The position numbers and the translations under genes were made by a program. Of a DNA stretch of 64,000 bases, positions 39,470 through 50,047 are shown one piece after another. The stretch spans positions 1 to 64,000 of the forward strand of contig JAQWGN010000017.1 in NCBI GenBank assembly GCA_029238215.1. The letters are read 5' to 3'. The stretch is from Flavobacteriaceae bacterium. Its GTDB lineage: Bacteria; Bacteroidota; Bacteroidia; Flavobacteriales; Flavobacteriaceae. Below the pieces are notes generated by a model. The model was not told where the DNA came from and ran no database searches. It saw only the letters and a list, made by a program, of their open reading frames with translations. Each line of letters begins with the position of its first letter. The first letter of the stretch is position 1.

Positions 39470-41214
39470 TGAACAAAACAGCGTTATTGTGTTTTTTGAT
39501 GGTGTGGACAGTTTCACCACACCTCCTAGGGCAAGTACGTTTTGAAGCAACCCTTAGCAAGAATGAACTAGGGATTAACGAACGATTGCGCGTGGAGTTT
39601 ACCATGAATCAAGACGGGGATAATTTCAGACCTCCTTCTTTTGACGACTTCCGAGTAGTTGCAGGCCCAAACCAATCGGTGAGCAATATGTTTGTCAATG
39701 GAAAACGGTCGTTTTCTAAGAGCTACACCTATTTTCTTACACCACTGAAAAAGGGAAAGCTTTCTATAGGGCAGGCTTCTATAGAAATTGAAGGTCAACG
39801 CTATAAAACCTCCCAACTTTCGGTGGAAGTTAAGAATGCCGTAGACCTTCCAAAAAACCCAAATGATCCCAATTATATTGCAGCTGAAAACCTGCATTTG
39901 GTTGTCGAATTATCAAAAAACAAAGCATACATCAACGAGCCAATAACCGTTTTGTATAAACTTTATTTTGGTGGAAATGTTCGTCCTTCGGATGTAAACG
40001 CTATCGACATGCCTGAGTACAATGACTTTTGGTCTCAGGATATTCCTTCACGAAGAACCATTGAAAGGGGAATGTATAAGGGAAAGCAATACAACTATGT
40101 AATTTGGCAGCAAACCGTATTGTATCCACAGCGTGAAGGGAAACTTCCTATAGCTCCTCTAACACTTGATGTTCAGCTAGATGTACCTACAAAGCGGCGA
40201 GATTTTTTTGGAAATCAGGTGTACACTCAAGTATCGCGTATTGTATCGGCAGGGAAGCGATCATTAACAGTAATACCATTCCCTGAAGAAGGAAAACCAG
40301 CCTCATTTAGTGGCGCTGTTGGTAGCTTTGAATTTGATGTAACAACTTCAAAGGCAGCCCTTAACGCTTCTGAATCTTTACAAGCAGTTGTGTCGGTAAA
40401 AGGAAATGGAAATTTAAAGTTGTTTTCACTCCCAGAATTGGTGACACCAAGTGCTTTGGAGCGCTATGATCCAGAACATAATGAACAAGTAAAAACAACA
40501 CTTTCGGGAATGCGAGGTAGTAAGGAAGACAGCTATACCTTGGTTCCTCAATTTCAAGGGAAATATCCAATACCAGCGGTTGAGTTTTCATATTTTGACC
40601 CATCAACAAAGACGTACAAAACCCTTCGTTCCGAAGAGCTGATAATTGATGTATTGGAAGGCCCTAAAATTGCCGGGTCTCCTACACCCACAACACCTAT
40701 TGTCACGGGTAGTACTGTCAATTCTAATGCATTTCAATTTATTGCACAACGCACAAACTTTAAACCAATAGCACAACGCCCATTTTTTGGCAGTACGCTA
40801 TACTATGCGTTGCTTTTCACTCCGATTGTCTTGTTGTTTTTATACAGACTATTACGCAACAGAAAACCCGATGCGATGCGTGTTGCACAACGCAATAAAG
40901 CCCGTTTGGTAAAAAAGTTTTTGGGTAAGGCAAAGCGAAGCATGTCAGAATCTACGTTATTTTATGTCGCTCTAGAACAAGCATTACATAATTATGTCAA
41001 GGCGCGTCTGCAAATACAAATGACAGAATTCAGCAAAGAAAAAATGGAGATTTTACTCACCAAAAAGGGAGTGGATACCCAAACCGTTGCGTTATTTATC
41101 CGCGTGCTTACCAATTGTGAGTTTGCTCGCTATACGCCCAGTTCAAAAAGCAGTATGGAACAAGACTATAACATTGCCGTAGAGGCCATAACTCAAATGG
41201 ATAAACAATTTTAG
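39463..41214 (+). CDS. batD: BatD family oxygen-tolerance protein
   Basis: VRFEATLSKNELGINERLRVEFTMNQDGDNFRPPSFDDFRVVAGPNQS; position between batC and batE; TM YYALLFTPIVLLFLY. Confidence 0.93.
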   Translation: MVMNKTALLCFLMVWTVSPHLLGQVRFEATLSKNELGINERLRVEFTMNQDGDNFRPPSFDDFRVVAGPNQSVSNMFVNGKRSFSKSYTYFLTPLKKGKLSIGQASIEIEGQRYKTSQLSVEVKNAVDLPKNPNDPNYIAAENLHLVVELSKNKAYINEPITVLYKLYFGGNVRPSDVNAIDMPEYNDFWSQDIPSRRTIERGMYKGKQYNYVIWQQTVLYPQREGKLPIAPLTLDVQLDVPTKRRDFFGNQVYTQVSRIVSAGKRSLTVIPFPEEGKPASFSGAVGSFEFDVTTSKAALNASESLQAVVSVKGNGNLKLFSLPELVTPSALERYDPEHNEQVKTTLSGMRGSKEDSYTLVPQFQGKYPIPAVEFSYFDPSTKTYKTLRSEELIIDVLEGPKIAGSPTPTTPIVTGSTVNSNAFQFIAQRTNFKPIAQRPFFGSTLYYALLFTPIVLLFLYRLLRNRKPDAMRVAQRNKARLVKKFLGKAKRSMSESTLFYVALEQALHNYVKARLQIQMTEFSKEKMEILLTKKGVDTQTVALFIRVLTNCEFARYTPSSKSSMEQDYNIAVEAITQMDKQF

Positions 41215-41216
41215 CT

Positions 41217-41981
41217 ATGAAAAGAAGCGTAGTTTTTATGTTACTTGTATCGTTAGTTGCAGTTGGACAATCTCCAAATGATTTCTTTAGGGAAGCGAAT
41301 AATGCCTACAATGAAGGAAATTATAACCGCGCCATTCAGTATTATGATTCTATCAGTAAACAGGGAGTGCACTCTGTAGAGCTGTATTTTAACTTGGCAA
41401 ACGCCTATTACAAACAAAATGCAATTGCACCTAGCATTTTGAATTATGAAAAAGCATTGTTATTAGATGCTGACAATCAGCAGGTACTTAATAATTTGTC
41501 TTTTGCACAAAACATGACTCTAGATCGGTTTGCTCCTTTACCAGAAAATGAATTAAAAAAATGGGGCAACGGACTGGTATTTCTAACATCGGTGCGGGGA
41601 TGGGCTCTAGTTACAATTATGGGATCCTGGTTGGCAATCCTAAGCTTTTTCTTATATGATAAAACAAGAAAAAGTGGGTTTAAGCGCTTGTATTTTACGG
41701 TCTTTGTTGGATTACTCTTCTGTACTGTTTTTTCTTTTGCGTTTGCATTACAACAAAAAGGGAAGCTGCGTAATTCGCGACCGGCTATAGTTTATGCTAG
41801 TTCTGAATCATTTCGGTCAGAGCCTAATTTGCGCTCAGAAGTATTACTTACAATTCACGAAGGAGCAAAAGTATTTGTTCTCGAAAATGTGGAAGATTGG
41901 ATTAAAATCCGCTTAATCAATGGATCAACGGGATGGATTCCACAAAGTAGTATTGCTTATATCAGCTTTGCTGTAGAATAG
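41217..41981 (+). CDS. batE: TPR/SH3-like protein, BatE
   Basis: FFREANNAYNEGNYNRAIQYYDSISKQGVHSVELYFNLANAYYK...; C-terminal SH3-like SEPNLRSEVLLTIHEGAKVFVLENVEDWIKIRLINGSTGWIPQSSIA. Confidence 0.9.
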   Translation: MKRSVVFMLLVSLVAVGQSPNDFFREANNAYNEGNYNRAIQYYDSISKQGVHSVELYFNLANAYYKQNAIAPSILNYEKALLLDADNQQVLNNLSFAQNMTLDRFAPLPENELKKWGNGLVFLTSVRGWALVTIMGSWLAILSFFLYDKTRKSGFKRLYFTVFVGLLFCTVFSFAFALQQKGKLRNSRPAIVYASSESFRSEPNLRSEVLLTIHEGAKVFVLENVEDWIKIRLINGSTGWIPQSSIAYISFAVE

Positions 41982-42477
41982 GCTCGATTAGATTTTTATC
42001 CGTATTAATTTTTTCAAATAAATATCCTCCCAAATCCTGTAGTGGTTCAAAGAAAAGTGAACTTTCGGTAAGGGTTTCGGGTAAAAAAGGAAAGAACTGG
42101 TTTGCTTGCCCTAAAATCCAAACCAATACGCCACAAATTACGAGCCATTTACAAGTACCAAATATGGCGCCCAACAAACGATTTAAAAACCCGAGTAAAA
42201 TTACCTTAGCGAGTTTGGTTAATAGCTTTCCAATCCACGCAACTCCGATAATAATTCCAATAAATGTTAATGCAAAAGCAAGTAGGGATAGATATTCCCA
42301 TTCTATATAATTGGAAAGTAAATGAGCAGTAAAGCTTGAAAAGTGCAACGCTCCAAAAACACCCAACACCAATGCTAGTAGCGAAGCGATTTCCACAAAA
42401 AACCCTCTAAATGCTCCACGACCAAGACCGTAAACAGCTAAGCAAACAACAGCAATGTCGATATAATTAAGCGGCAT
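41962..42477 (-). CDS. CvpA family membrane protein
   Basis: YIDIAVVCLAVYGLGRGAFRGFFVEIASLLALVLGVFGA; multiple TM. Confidence 0.9.
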   Translation of the reverse strand: MPLNYIDIAVVCLAVYGLGRGAFRGFFVEIASLLALVLGVFGALHFSSFTAHLLSNYIEWEYLSLLAFALTFIGIIIGVAWIGKLLTKLAKVILLGFLNRLLGAIFGTCKWLVICGVLVWILGQANQFFPFLPETLTESSLFFEPLQDLGGYLFEKINTDKNLIEPILQQS

Positions 42478-42532
42478 ACTACAAATGTACGCATAGATTT
42501 GTTTGCTGTAGTGGTACTATTTGTGGAATGTG

Positions 42533-42540
42533 TATTTTTG
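42533..42540 (+). promoter_or_regulatory. TAnnTTTG -7 box (TATTTTTG) 5 nt before the pheS ATG
   Basis: Matches the known Bacteroidota sigma consensus -7 element; overlaps the ORF-caller start. Confidence 0.5.
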
Positions 42541-42545
42541 TCCTT

Positions 42546-43565
42546 ATGATTGATACCATTAAAACACATCTTCAAGACGTAGAAGTATATCAGGCTTCAT
42601 CCTTGGATGAGGTAGAACAGTTTAGGATAGCATATTTAGGAAAGAAGGGACATATTACCCAACTTTTTGCAGATTTCCGTAACGTTCCTAATGAAGAAAA
42701 AAAGGAATATGGACAGTTGCTAAATCAACTAAAAACCGAAGCACAAACTAAGGTCAAGGAACTACAAACACAATTAAGCGGTTCGCAAACTCCTAAAGGA
42801 CTTTTGAATGACATTACCCGACCAGGTCAGCCCATTGCCTTGGGAGCACGTCATCCCATTAGTATCGTTCGCGATAAGGTAATCGATGTGTTTAGCCGCA
42901 TTGGTTATGGTCTATCTTCTGGCCCTGAAGTTGAGGATGATTGGCACAATTTTTCTGCACTTAACTTGCCTGAACATCATCCAGCACGGGATATGCAAGA
43001 CACCTTTTTTGTGCAAACCAACCCCGATGTAATGTTACGCACCCACACTTCTTCGGTACAAGTGCGTCATATGGAAGCCAACCGGCCTCCTATCCGAATT
43101 TTATCTCCTGGTCGTGTTTTTAGAAACGAAGCAATTTCAGCACGATCACACTGTGTTTTTCATCAAGTAGAAGGCTTGTATATCGATAAGAATGTGTCTT
43201 TTGCTGATTTAAAGCAAACGTTAATGTACTTTACAAAAGCAATTTTTGGAACAGCAGAAATCCGCCTTCGGCCATCGTATTTTCCATTTACTGAGCCAAG
43301 TGCTGAGGTAGATATTTATTGGGGGTTAGAAACAGAAGCAGATTATCGCATCACCAAGGGAACAGGGTGGTTAGAGATAATGGGTTGTGGTATGGTAGAC
43401 CCTCAAGTTTTGAAGAACTGTAACATTGATCCTGAGGAATATTCAGGATTTGCTTTTGGAATGGGGCTCGAACGTATGGCCATGCTCTTGTATCAAATTG
43501 AAGATATTCGCATGTTTTACGAAAACGATGTGCGTTTCCTAAAGCAATTTACTTCAATAAGCTAG
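42546..43565 (+). CDS. pheS: Phenylalanine--tRNA ligase alpha subunit
   Basis: IAYLGKKGHITQLFADFRNVPNEEKKEYGQLLNQLK, HPARDMQDTFF, FAFGMGLERMAMLLYQIEDIRMFYENDVRFLKQF; probable start MIDTIKTHL. Confidence 0.96.
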   Translation: MIDTIKTHLQDVEVYQASSLDEVEQFRIAYLGKKGHITQLFADFRNVPNEEKKEYGQLLNQLKTEAQTKVKELQTQLSGSQTPKGLLNDITRPGQPIALGARHPISIVRDKVIDVFSRIGYGLSSGPEVEDDWHNFSALNLPEHHPARDMQDTFFVQTNPDVMLRTHTSSVQVRHMEANRPPIRILSPGRVFRNEAISARSHCVFHQVEGLYIDKNVSFADLKQTLMYFTKAIFGTAEIRLRPSYFPFTEPSAEVDIYWGLETEADYRITKGTGWLEIMGCGMVDPQVLKNCNIDPEEYSGFAFGMGLERMAMLLYQIEDIRMFYENDVRFLKQFTSIS

Positions 43566-44557
43566 CTAAGGACTTGAGCTAATGCTTTCATTTTTTTCTT
43601 TGCAGAGGCTTTTTCATAAAGGACTTGATACACACAGTCTAAAATAGGGAAATCCTCTTCACAAGAATGGCATATAGCATGGGTGGTTTTAGTTCCATAA
43701 TACCCTTCAGCCACCATGGTCATTTCTACCAATGCCGCTTTAACTGTGTAGCCTTTTCCAATCATGTTTCCAAGCATACGGTTTCTACTAAATACCGAGT
43801 AAGCCGTTACGAGTAAATCGCCTAAGTATGCCGATTTATTTACATTCCTTTTTTTCTTGTCAACATGCTTAACAAAGCGCTTCATTTCACGGACAGCATT
43901 ACTAATGAAAACACTTATAAAATTATCCCCGTAACCCAAGCCATGAGCCATTCCTACTCCAATGGCGTATACATTTTTGAGTGTTGCAGCATATTCAGTT
44001 CCAATAACATCATCTGTGGTTGATGAGCGGATATAAGCACAATCTAACTTTTCTTTTAATTCTTTTGCCAGGGCTTTATTGGCACTTGCAACAGTCAAAT
44101 AAGAAAGACGTTCTAGCGCCACTTCTTCAGCATGGCATGGCCCTGCAATTATCCCAAAGTGCTTTTCGGGCACATTGAATTTCTCATGTAAATAGGTGCC
44201 TACTAACGTATTTTGCTCGGGGACAATTCCTTTTATTGCAGAAAAAATAATCTTGTCTTCAATGGGGGTAGTTAGCTCTGCCAAAGAACTATCTACAAAA
44301 TAAGAAGGAATAGCCAAGATTAAAACCTTGTACTTATCTACAATTTCATTTAAATCAGTATGTAAATCAAGCTGCTTTGTGTTGAACTCAACACTACTTA
44401 AATAGTTGGGGTTATGTCCTTCTTTGGAAAGATGTTCATGGATTGTTTCATTCCTTACATACCACCCTACAGAGCTGCAATTTTCACATAGAATTTTAAC
44501 GAGTGCTGTAGCCCAACTACCGCTACCGATAACCGCAATCTTTGAAAAATCTACCAT
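43562..44557 (-). CDS. gpsA: NAD(P)H-dependent glycerol-3-phosphate dehydrogenase
   Basis: IAVIGSGSWATALVKIL, GIIAGPCHAEEVALERLSYLTVAS, EYAATLKNVYAIGVGMAHGLGYGDN. Confidence 0.94.
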   Translation of the reverse strand: MVDFSKIAVIGSGSWATALVKILCENCSSVGWYVRNETIHEHLSKEGHNPNYLSSVEFNTKQLDLHTDLNEIVDKYKVLILAIPSYFVDSSLAELTTPIEDKIIFSAIKGIVPEQNTLVGTYLHEKFNVPEKHFGIIAGPCHAEEVALERLSYLTVASANKALAKELKEKLDCAYIRSSTTDDVIGTEYAATLKNVYAIGVGMAHGLGYGDNFISVFISNAVREMKRFVKHVDKKKRNVNKSAYLGDLLVTAYSVFSRNRMLGNMIGKGYTVKAALVEMTMVAEGYYGTKTTHAICHSCEEDFPILDCVYQVLYEKASAKKKMKALAQVLS

Positions 44558-44679
44558 GGTTTTAGTTCTACGAAATATTTAACATATGTTTCACAACTAG
44601 CGCTTAAAGGATATACTACCTTGCAGGTGTAAACAGATAGCAAAAAATGCTTATTAGTTTTTCATAGTTTAATATGGTT

Positions 44680-44724
44680 GGTTATTAGAAGGCACCTTGC
44701 AGGGTGCTTTCTTGTTTTATAACC
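44680..44724. terminator. Terminator-like extended hairpin
   Basis: GAAGGCACC-TTGCAG-GGTGCTTTC, outer GGTTAT/ATAACC, T-rich 3' side on plus strand. Confidence 0.5.
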
Positions 44725-45148
44725 ATTGATCCCACGGGATTCTACTAATAAGTAAAAGGGTACCAATGCCGTAAAAAACAGCGATTCTAAAAAACTTTTT
44801 ACGACCAGAAGCTACTTTTTTATGCAACGACCAACCCATAGTGATTAGTACAATTGCGAGGATGTTTGTGATTGGGTGTTCTACTAAAAACAGGCGTAAC
44901 GTAGCATCTTTCATTACTGCGCCCATGCCATTTTCCCAAGCAGAAAAATAGGGTGAAACAAAGTATACACCCAAGCCTAACAGCAATTGAATGTGTGAAA
45001 AGATAAGTCCAAAAAGAGAAATACGTAAATTACGACTGCCAAAAGCACGCTTAGTTAATAAGCCCCAAAAGGCGTTTAAAACGGCTAAAACTAAAGTAAA
45101 TAAAACCACGTAAGCCACGCGTGAATGTAGAGAGAGCATAATATCCAT
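44717..45148 (-). CDS. Four-TM membrane protein (cytochrome b-like / uncharacterised)
   Basis: Hydrophobic segments with conserved-looking H residues (HSRVAYVVLF, HIQLLLGLGVYF, EHPITNILAIVLITMGWSLHKK). Confidence 0.6.
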   Translation of the reverse strand: MDIMLSLHSRVAYVVLFTLVLAVLNAFWGLLTKRAFGSRNLRISLFGLIFSHIQLLLGLGVYFVSPYFSAWENGMGAVMKDATLRLFLVEHPITNILAIVLITMGWSLHKKVASGRKKFFRIAVFYGIGTLLLISRIPWDQWL

Positions 45149-45208
45149 AGGTATATAATTCCTGCTAAAATACAGAATTCATAGCGGTACATGCAATACC
45201 ACTACGTT

Positions 45209-45928
45209 TTAATCGATATAAACAATTTCATTTTCAGTTAATATTGCTTGTAGAGACAACTTTAGATACACTTGCACTAAGGTAATTACGTCCTTTTCGC
45301 AATAATGCACAATGCGTTTTATGTTTTTTTCTTCATAAAAAACCCTTGCCACATCTGCACCACTAATATCATCTTTTGGGGAGGGAATGTCAAAGAAGTG
45401 ACTCAATAAGGCTAACGAAGTATAGTGCTTATAATCTCCAAACCGCCACAAGTCCAAAGTATCCAAATGAGGAACTTCCCAGGGTTTCTTTCCCATTAAT
45501 TGTAGTATCGATGGCAATTCCAATTGATGTTTTAGCATACGCCGCGCTATATAAGGGAAGTCAAACTCCTTGCCATTGTGTGCACAAAGCCTATGTTTGG
45601 AAGCTGAAAAATGATGATCAAGCATTTCTTTAAAATTAACGAGGAGGCTTAGCTCATCGCCATAAAAACTACGGATTCTGCATTGCCGTTTCCTTTCATG
45701 TGGTATTATTAGTCCAACGGAAATACACACTATTTTTCCAAATTCTGCCCAAATTCCAGCTTTCGAATAGTAGTCTTCTGGCGAAATGTTTTCTGCACTT
45801 CGTTTATAGGCTGTTTTTTCCGCAAACAACTCTTGCGCCACTTTATTTAGCGATTTAAATTCAGGCTGTTCAGGAACTGTTTCAATATCTAGGAACAGGA
45901 TGTTTTCAAGGGTGTGTAGTAGTTTCAT
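45209..45928 (-). CDS. 3'-5' exonuclease (PolB-like RNase H fold)
   Basis: NILFLDIETVPEQPEF, LCAHNGKEFDFPYIARRML, DTLDLWRFGDYKHYTSLALLSHFF, HYCEKDVITLVQVYL. Confidence 0.88.
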   Translation of the reverse strand: MKLLHTLENILFLDIETVPEQPEFKSLNKVAQELFAEKTAYKRSAENISPEDYYSKAGIWAEFGKIVCISVGLIIPHERKRQCRIRSFYGDELSLLVNFKEMLDHHFSASKHRLCAHNGKEFDFPYIARRMLKHQLELPSILQLMGKKPWEVPHLDTLDLWRFGDYKHYTSLALLSHFFDIPSPKDDISGADVARVFYEEKNIKRIVHYCEKDVITLVQVYLKLSLQAILTENEIVYID

Positions 45929-47102
45929 GGGACAACATGGTAAAGGCTTCTTCCATATACCCCAAATAATCAGCCGAATGACTTTCTCCTGGAAGGTCAG
46001 GAAGCTGTTTGTGCCCTAATCGCACTATAACCACATCATCTTCAGGAAACACAATAGTGTATTGCCCATTATGCCCTCGCATGCTGTAATATGGTTTGTT
46101 CATGTGTGTGCCCAGCCACCAACCGTAGCCGTAATTTGCACCATTTTCAAATTGGGGGGTAATAGAATTTTTTACAAAAGCAGCATTAATTAATTGTTTA
46201 CCGTGCCAGTAGCCGCCATTTTTAAACAGGGTCGCAAAGCGTGCAAAGTCACGAGCATTAGAATTAAAACAACAATACGATTTTTCTATCCCTTTTTTGG
46301 CACTATCCAAACGCCAGTTGGCATCGGCATGCGTTCCAAGGGGATTCCAAAAATAGCGACGAACTAATTCCGAAATTGACTCTCCAGTTGCAGCTGTTAA
46401 GACTTGGGAAAGTAGTTGGGTACTACCACTTTGATAGACAAAGCGTTTTCCAGGCTCATCGACAATTGGAATGGTTTTCATAACACGTGTAATATCACGA
46501 GTGATGTAAGTCAAAGGGGTAATGGTTAGTAGATTGTCATAATCTTCATTCCATTCAAGTCCCGATGACATGGTGGCTAAGTTTCCTACAGTCATTATCT
46601 TAGCAAAAGGCCCTTTTAACCAAGGAAGAAAGTCTATTGCTTTTTGGTCAAAGCTTTTTATATGTCCTTCTTCAATTGCTTTAGCTAAGGAGGCGGAAAC
46701 AATTGTTTTTGCCATAGAAAAGGAGTTCGTTTTGCTACTTTTATTAAAACCTTCAAAGTATTGTTCGTGCCAAATCGAGTCGTTTTTGATTATCAAAAAC
46801 GCCACTGTTTCTTGTTCTTTGTGAATCGTATTTAAAACCTCCGTAGCAGGGACAGTATTGTAGTTCTTGTGGATTGCCCAAGGCATCGGGCGATCACTTT
46901 TAGGAATTTCACGAACGTCAAAGTGAAGATAGTCTTCAAGTCCGGCTTCGGTTTTACCTAACTCAATAACTTTAATGCCCAATTCAACAATATGTCCATA
47001 TCCAGAAATGTATAATCCTGCGATAAGAACGGCGAGGGCACTAACAAGTCCTTTTAAGAATTTAAGTAAGATTTTCATGTAAGATTTTACAGCAAAGTAC
47101 AA
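45906..47102 (-). CDS. Serine hydrolase (beta-lactamase/class C-like)
   Basis: NSFSMAKTIVSASLAKAIEEG (SxxK), YQSGSTQLLSQVL, YGYGWWLGTHMNKPYYSMRGHNGQYTIVFPE. Confidence 0.9.
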   Translation of the reverse strand: MYFAVKSYMKILLKFLKGLVSALAVLIAGLYISGYGHIVELGIKVIELGKTEAGLEDYLHFDVREIPKSDRPMPWAIHKNYNTVPATEVLNTIHKEQETVAFLIIKNDSIWHEQYFEGFNKSSKTNSFSMAKTIVSASLAKAIEEGHIKSFDQKAIDFLPWLKGPFAKIMTVGNLATMSSGLEWNEDYDNLLTITPLTYITRDITRVMKTIPIVDEPGKRFVYQSGSTQLLSQVLTAATGESISELVRRYFWNPLGTHADANWRLDSAKKGIEKSYCCFNSNARDFARFATLFKNGGYWHGKQLINAAFVKNSITPQFENGANYGYGWWLGTHMNKPYYSMRGHNGQYTIVFPEDDVVIVRLGHKQLPDLPGESHSADYLGYMEEAFTMLSHETTTHP

Positions 47103-47126
47103 ATTTTTAACGAGCTGCCAAGTAAA

Positions 47127-48098
47127 CTACAACAGCGCAATAGCCGTTGTTGCGTGATAGGAAACAATAAGCGAAGCTCCCGCCCGTTTGAAAGCAATAA
47201 GCTGTTCCATCATTACGGTATCGTGATCGAGCCACCCCTTTTCAGCGGCTGCCTTGAGCATCGCATATTCCCCACTTACTTGATAAACGGCAATGGGGGT
47301 ATGGATTTTATTTGCTAAATCCCGGACAATATCCAGATAGGCAATACCGGGTTTTACCATAACAATATCAGCTCCCTCTTCAATGTCCTGAAGTGTTTCG
47401 TTTATCGCTTCTTTACGATTTGCGATATCCATTTGATAGGTTTTTTTATCACCAAAACCTGGATTAGAATCCAATGCATCCCGGAAAGGACCATAAAACC
47501 CAGAAGCGTATTTGGCGCTGTAACTCATAATTCCTGTGTGAACAAAACCTGCTGTTTCGAGTTGTTTCCGAATGGCCAACACCCGTCCGTCCATCATGTC
47601 ACTGGGCGCAACGATATCCGCACCACTTTCGGCATGACTAACCGCCATTTTTGAAAGAATTTCTACAGTAGCATCATTTAACACTTCCTTGTTTTCTACA
47701 ATTCCGTCGTGACCATAGACAGAATATGGGTCTAAAGCCACATCAGTACAAACCACCATGTTGGGCACGGCTTTTTTAATTGCCCGTATGCTGCGTTGCA
47801 TCAAACCATCCGGATTTAGTGCGGCTATTCCTGTATTGTCTTTTTCTTGGTCGGAGACTTTAACAAAAAGCAGCACCCCGCGTACCCCCATGTCATAGAG
47901 TTTTGCTACTTCTGTTGTGACTAAATCTAAACTGTAGCGAAAATACCCTGGCATTGAGGGAATTTCAGAAGCTGTATTTGTCCCCTCAACAATAAATAAA
48001 GGAACTAAAAAGTCACTGGCTGAAAGGCGTGTTTCTTGAACAAGTTCTCGCATGGATGGCGTTGAACGAAGGCGTCGATTTCTGTTTAGTGGATACAT
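47127..48098 (-). CDS. hemB: Delta-aminolevulinic acid dehydratase (porphobilinogen synthase)
   Basis: RRLRSTPSMRELVQET, VPLFIVEG, AVSHAESGADIVAPSDMMDGRV, YSAKYASGFYGPFRDA, MVKPGIAYLDIV, YQVSGEYAM. Confidence 0.97.
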   Translation of the reverse strand: MYPLNRNRRLRSTPSMRELVQETRLSASDFLVPLFIVEGTNTASEIPSMPGYFRYSLDLVTTEVAKLYDMGVRGVLLFVKVSDQEKDNTGIAALNPDGLMQRSIRAIKKAVPNMVVCTDVALDPYSVYGHDGIVENKEVLNDATVEILSKMAVSHAESGADIVAPSDMMDGRVLAIRKQLETAGFVHTGIMSYSAKYASGFYGPFRDALDSNPGFGDKKTYQMDIANRKEAINETLQDIEEGADIVMVKPGIAYLDIVRDLANKIHTPIAVYQVSGEYAMLKAAAEKGWLDHDTVMMEQLIAFKRAGASLIVSYHATTAIALL

Positions 48099-48108
48099 TG
48101 TTATCGTT

Positions 48109-49032
48109 TTAAACCCATGTTTTGGGTTGTTGTAGCAAGGTTACTAATTTTTCTTCTTCAGAGCCTTCTTCAGGGTGCATGTCGTAGACCCATTGAACGT
48201 GAGGGGGTAAACTCATTAAAATACTTTCGATACGCCCGTTGGTCTTTAGGCCAAATAGCGTGCCTTTATCATGCACCAAATTAAACTCAACATAGCGCCC
48301 TCTTCTTATCTCTTGCCATTGCCGTTGTTCTTTAGAGTAAGTAAGAGATTTTCTTTTTTGCACAACGGGTAGGTATGCTTCTAAAAATGCATCTCCCATT
48401 TGGGTTATAAAACTGTACCATGCGTCCGCGGTCATGTTTTCATTGGGGCGGCAATAATCAAAAAACAGCCCACCAATTCCGCGGGCTTCTTCTCGGTGGT
48501 GGTTCCAAAAGTATTCGTCACATTGTTTTTTGTATTTGGTATAAAAGTCGGGATGATGTGTATCGCATACGGTTTTACATACTTGATGAAAATGAATAGC
48601 ATCTTCATCAAACACATAGTAAGGCGTAAGGTCTAAACCGCCTCCAAACCACTGGTCAACTACAGCTTTGTTCTTATCGTAAAGCTCAAAATATCTAAAA
48701 TTTGCATGGACGGTCGGTACCATCGGGCTTTTGGGATGTATGACTAAACTTATACCGCAAGCGAAAAAATCACGATGTTTAACCCCAAGCTGTTGTTGCA
48801 TAGATTCAGGAAGTGTACCAAACACCTCAGAAACGTTAACGCCACCTTTTTCAAACACGCCACCATTTTCAATGACGCGTGTCTTTCCACCACCGCCCCC
48901 TGGACGTTTCCACGAATCCTCCCGAAATGTGGTAGCACCGTCTTCTTTCTCAAGTGACTGAGTAATGTTATTTTGAAGGGATTTAATGTAGGTAATAAAC
49001 CGATTTTTCATTGTGAGGGAATTATGAGGCAT
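48109..49032 (-). CDS. hemF: Oxygen-dependent coproporphyrinogen-III oxidase
   Basis: [86 protein letters not shown]. Confidence 0.97.
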   Translation of the reverse strand: MPHNSLTMKNRFITYIKSLQNNITQSLEKEDGATTFREDSWKRPGGGGGKTRVIENGGVFEKGGVNVSEVFGTLPESMQQQLGVKHRDFFACGISLVIHPKSPMVPTVHANFRYFELYDKNKAVVDQWFGGGLDLTPYYVFDEDAIHFHQVCKTVCDTHHPDFYTKYKKQCDEYFWNHHREEARGIGGLFFDYCRPNENMTADAWYSFITQMGDAFLEAYLPVVQKRKSLTYSKEQRQWQEIRRGRYVEFNLVHDKGTLFGLKTNGRIESILMSLPPHVQWVYDMHPEEGSEEEKLVTLLQQPKTWV

Positions 49033-50047
49033 AAGACTTTATGGCGTTGACAAACGCCTTAGCGTGATCTACGGGGACATTTGGCAAAATACCATGGCCA
49101 AGATTTGCGATATAGTTCTGCACACCAAAATCATCAACCATTTTTTTGGCAAGCCGTTCAATTTCTGGAATTGGAGATAGTAAACGTGCAGGATCAAAAT
49201 TTCCTTGAAGCGTCAGTTGACCACCAGTAAGGTAGCGCGCATTTCTTGCAGAACAAGTCCAATCTATACCCAATGCATGAACTCCCGAACGTGCCATGAT
49301 AGGCAAGGCAAACCAACAGCCTTTTGCAAAGGCAATAACTTTGGTTTCGTATTTAAGCGCATCGATAATTTGTTGCATGTACTGCCACGAAAATGTTTGA
49401 TAGTCATCTTCTCCTAACATACCACCCCATGAATCGAAAAGCTGTACTACATCGACGCCTGCCCGCACCTTGGCTTTTAGGTAGGCAATGGTAGTATCCG
49501 TTATTTTTTGCAATAATTGATGTGCTGCTTCGGGCTGCGCAAAACAAAAGGATTTAGCCAAATCGAAGTTTTTAGAACCTTGCCCCTGAACGGTATAGCA
49601 AAGAATAGTCCATGGAGAACCTGCAAAACCAATTAATGGAACTCGGTTATCGAGGGCTGCTTTTGTTTGTTTAATGGCTTCCATTACGTAATGAAGCCTG
49701 TCCTCTACGTCGGGGACGCTTACTCGTTGAACATCTTCGATTGTCCTGATGGGGTTTGGAAGCCACGGACCAACACCGTCTTTCATTTCTACAGCAATAT
49801 CCATCGCTTGTGGGATGACTAAAATATCTGAAAATAGTATAGCAGCATCGGTTCCAATTTGATCGATTGGCATAATGGTAATCTCCGTAGCCAACTCGGG
49901 AGTTTGACAGCGAGTAAAGAAATCGTACTTCGCTTTTAGTTTCATAAAATCAGGCAAATAGCGTCCGGCTTGGCGCATCATCCAAACAGGGGGCCTAGAT
50001 AGCGATTCTCCTTCAAGCGCTCGAAGTAATATGTCATTTTTAAGCAT
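49022..50047 (-). CDS. hemE: Uroporphyrinogen decarboxylase
   Basis: [77 protein letters not shown]. Confidence 0.97.
   Translation of the reverse strand: MLKNDILLRALEGESLSRPPVWMMRQAGRYLPDFMKLKAKYDFFTRCQTPELATEITIMPIDQIGTDAAILFSDILVIPQAMDIAVEMKDGVGPWLPNPIRTIEDVQRVSVPDVEDRLHYVMEAIKQTKAALDNRVPLIGFAGSPWTILCYTVQGQGSKNFDLAKSFCFAQPEAAHQLLQKITDTTIAYLKAKVRAGVDVVQLFDSWGGMLGEDDYQTFSWQYMQQIIDALKYETKVIAFAKGCWFALPIMARSGVHALGIDWTCSARNARYLTGGQLTLQGNFDPARLLSPIPEIERLAKKMVDDFGVQNYIANLGHGILPNVPVDHAKAFVNAIKSYAS

Noticed and set aside
45906-47102. Antibiotic-resistance beta-lactamase
   Set aside because: Sequence fits a generic class C-like serine hydrolase/esterase with membrane anchor; no evidence for resistance function.
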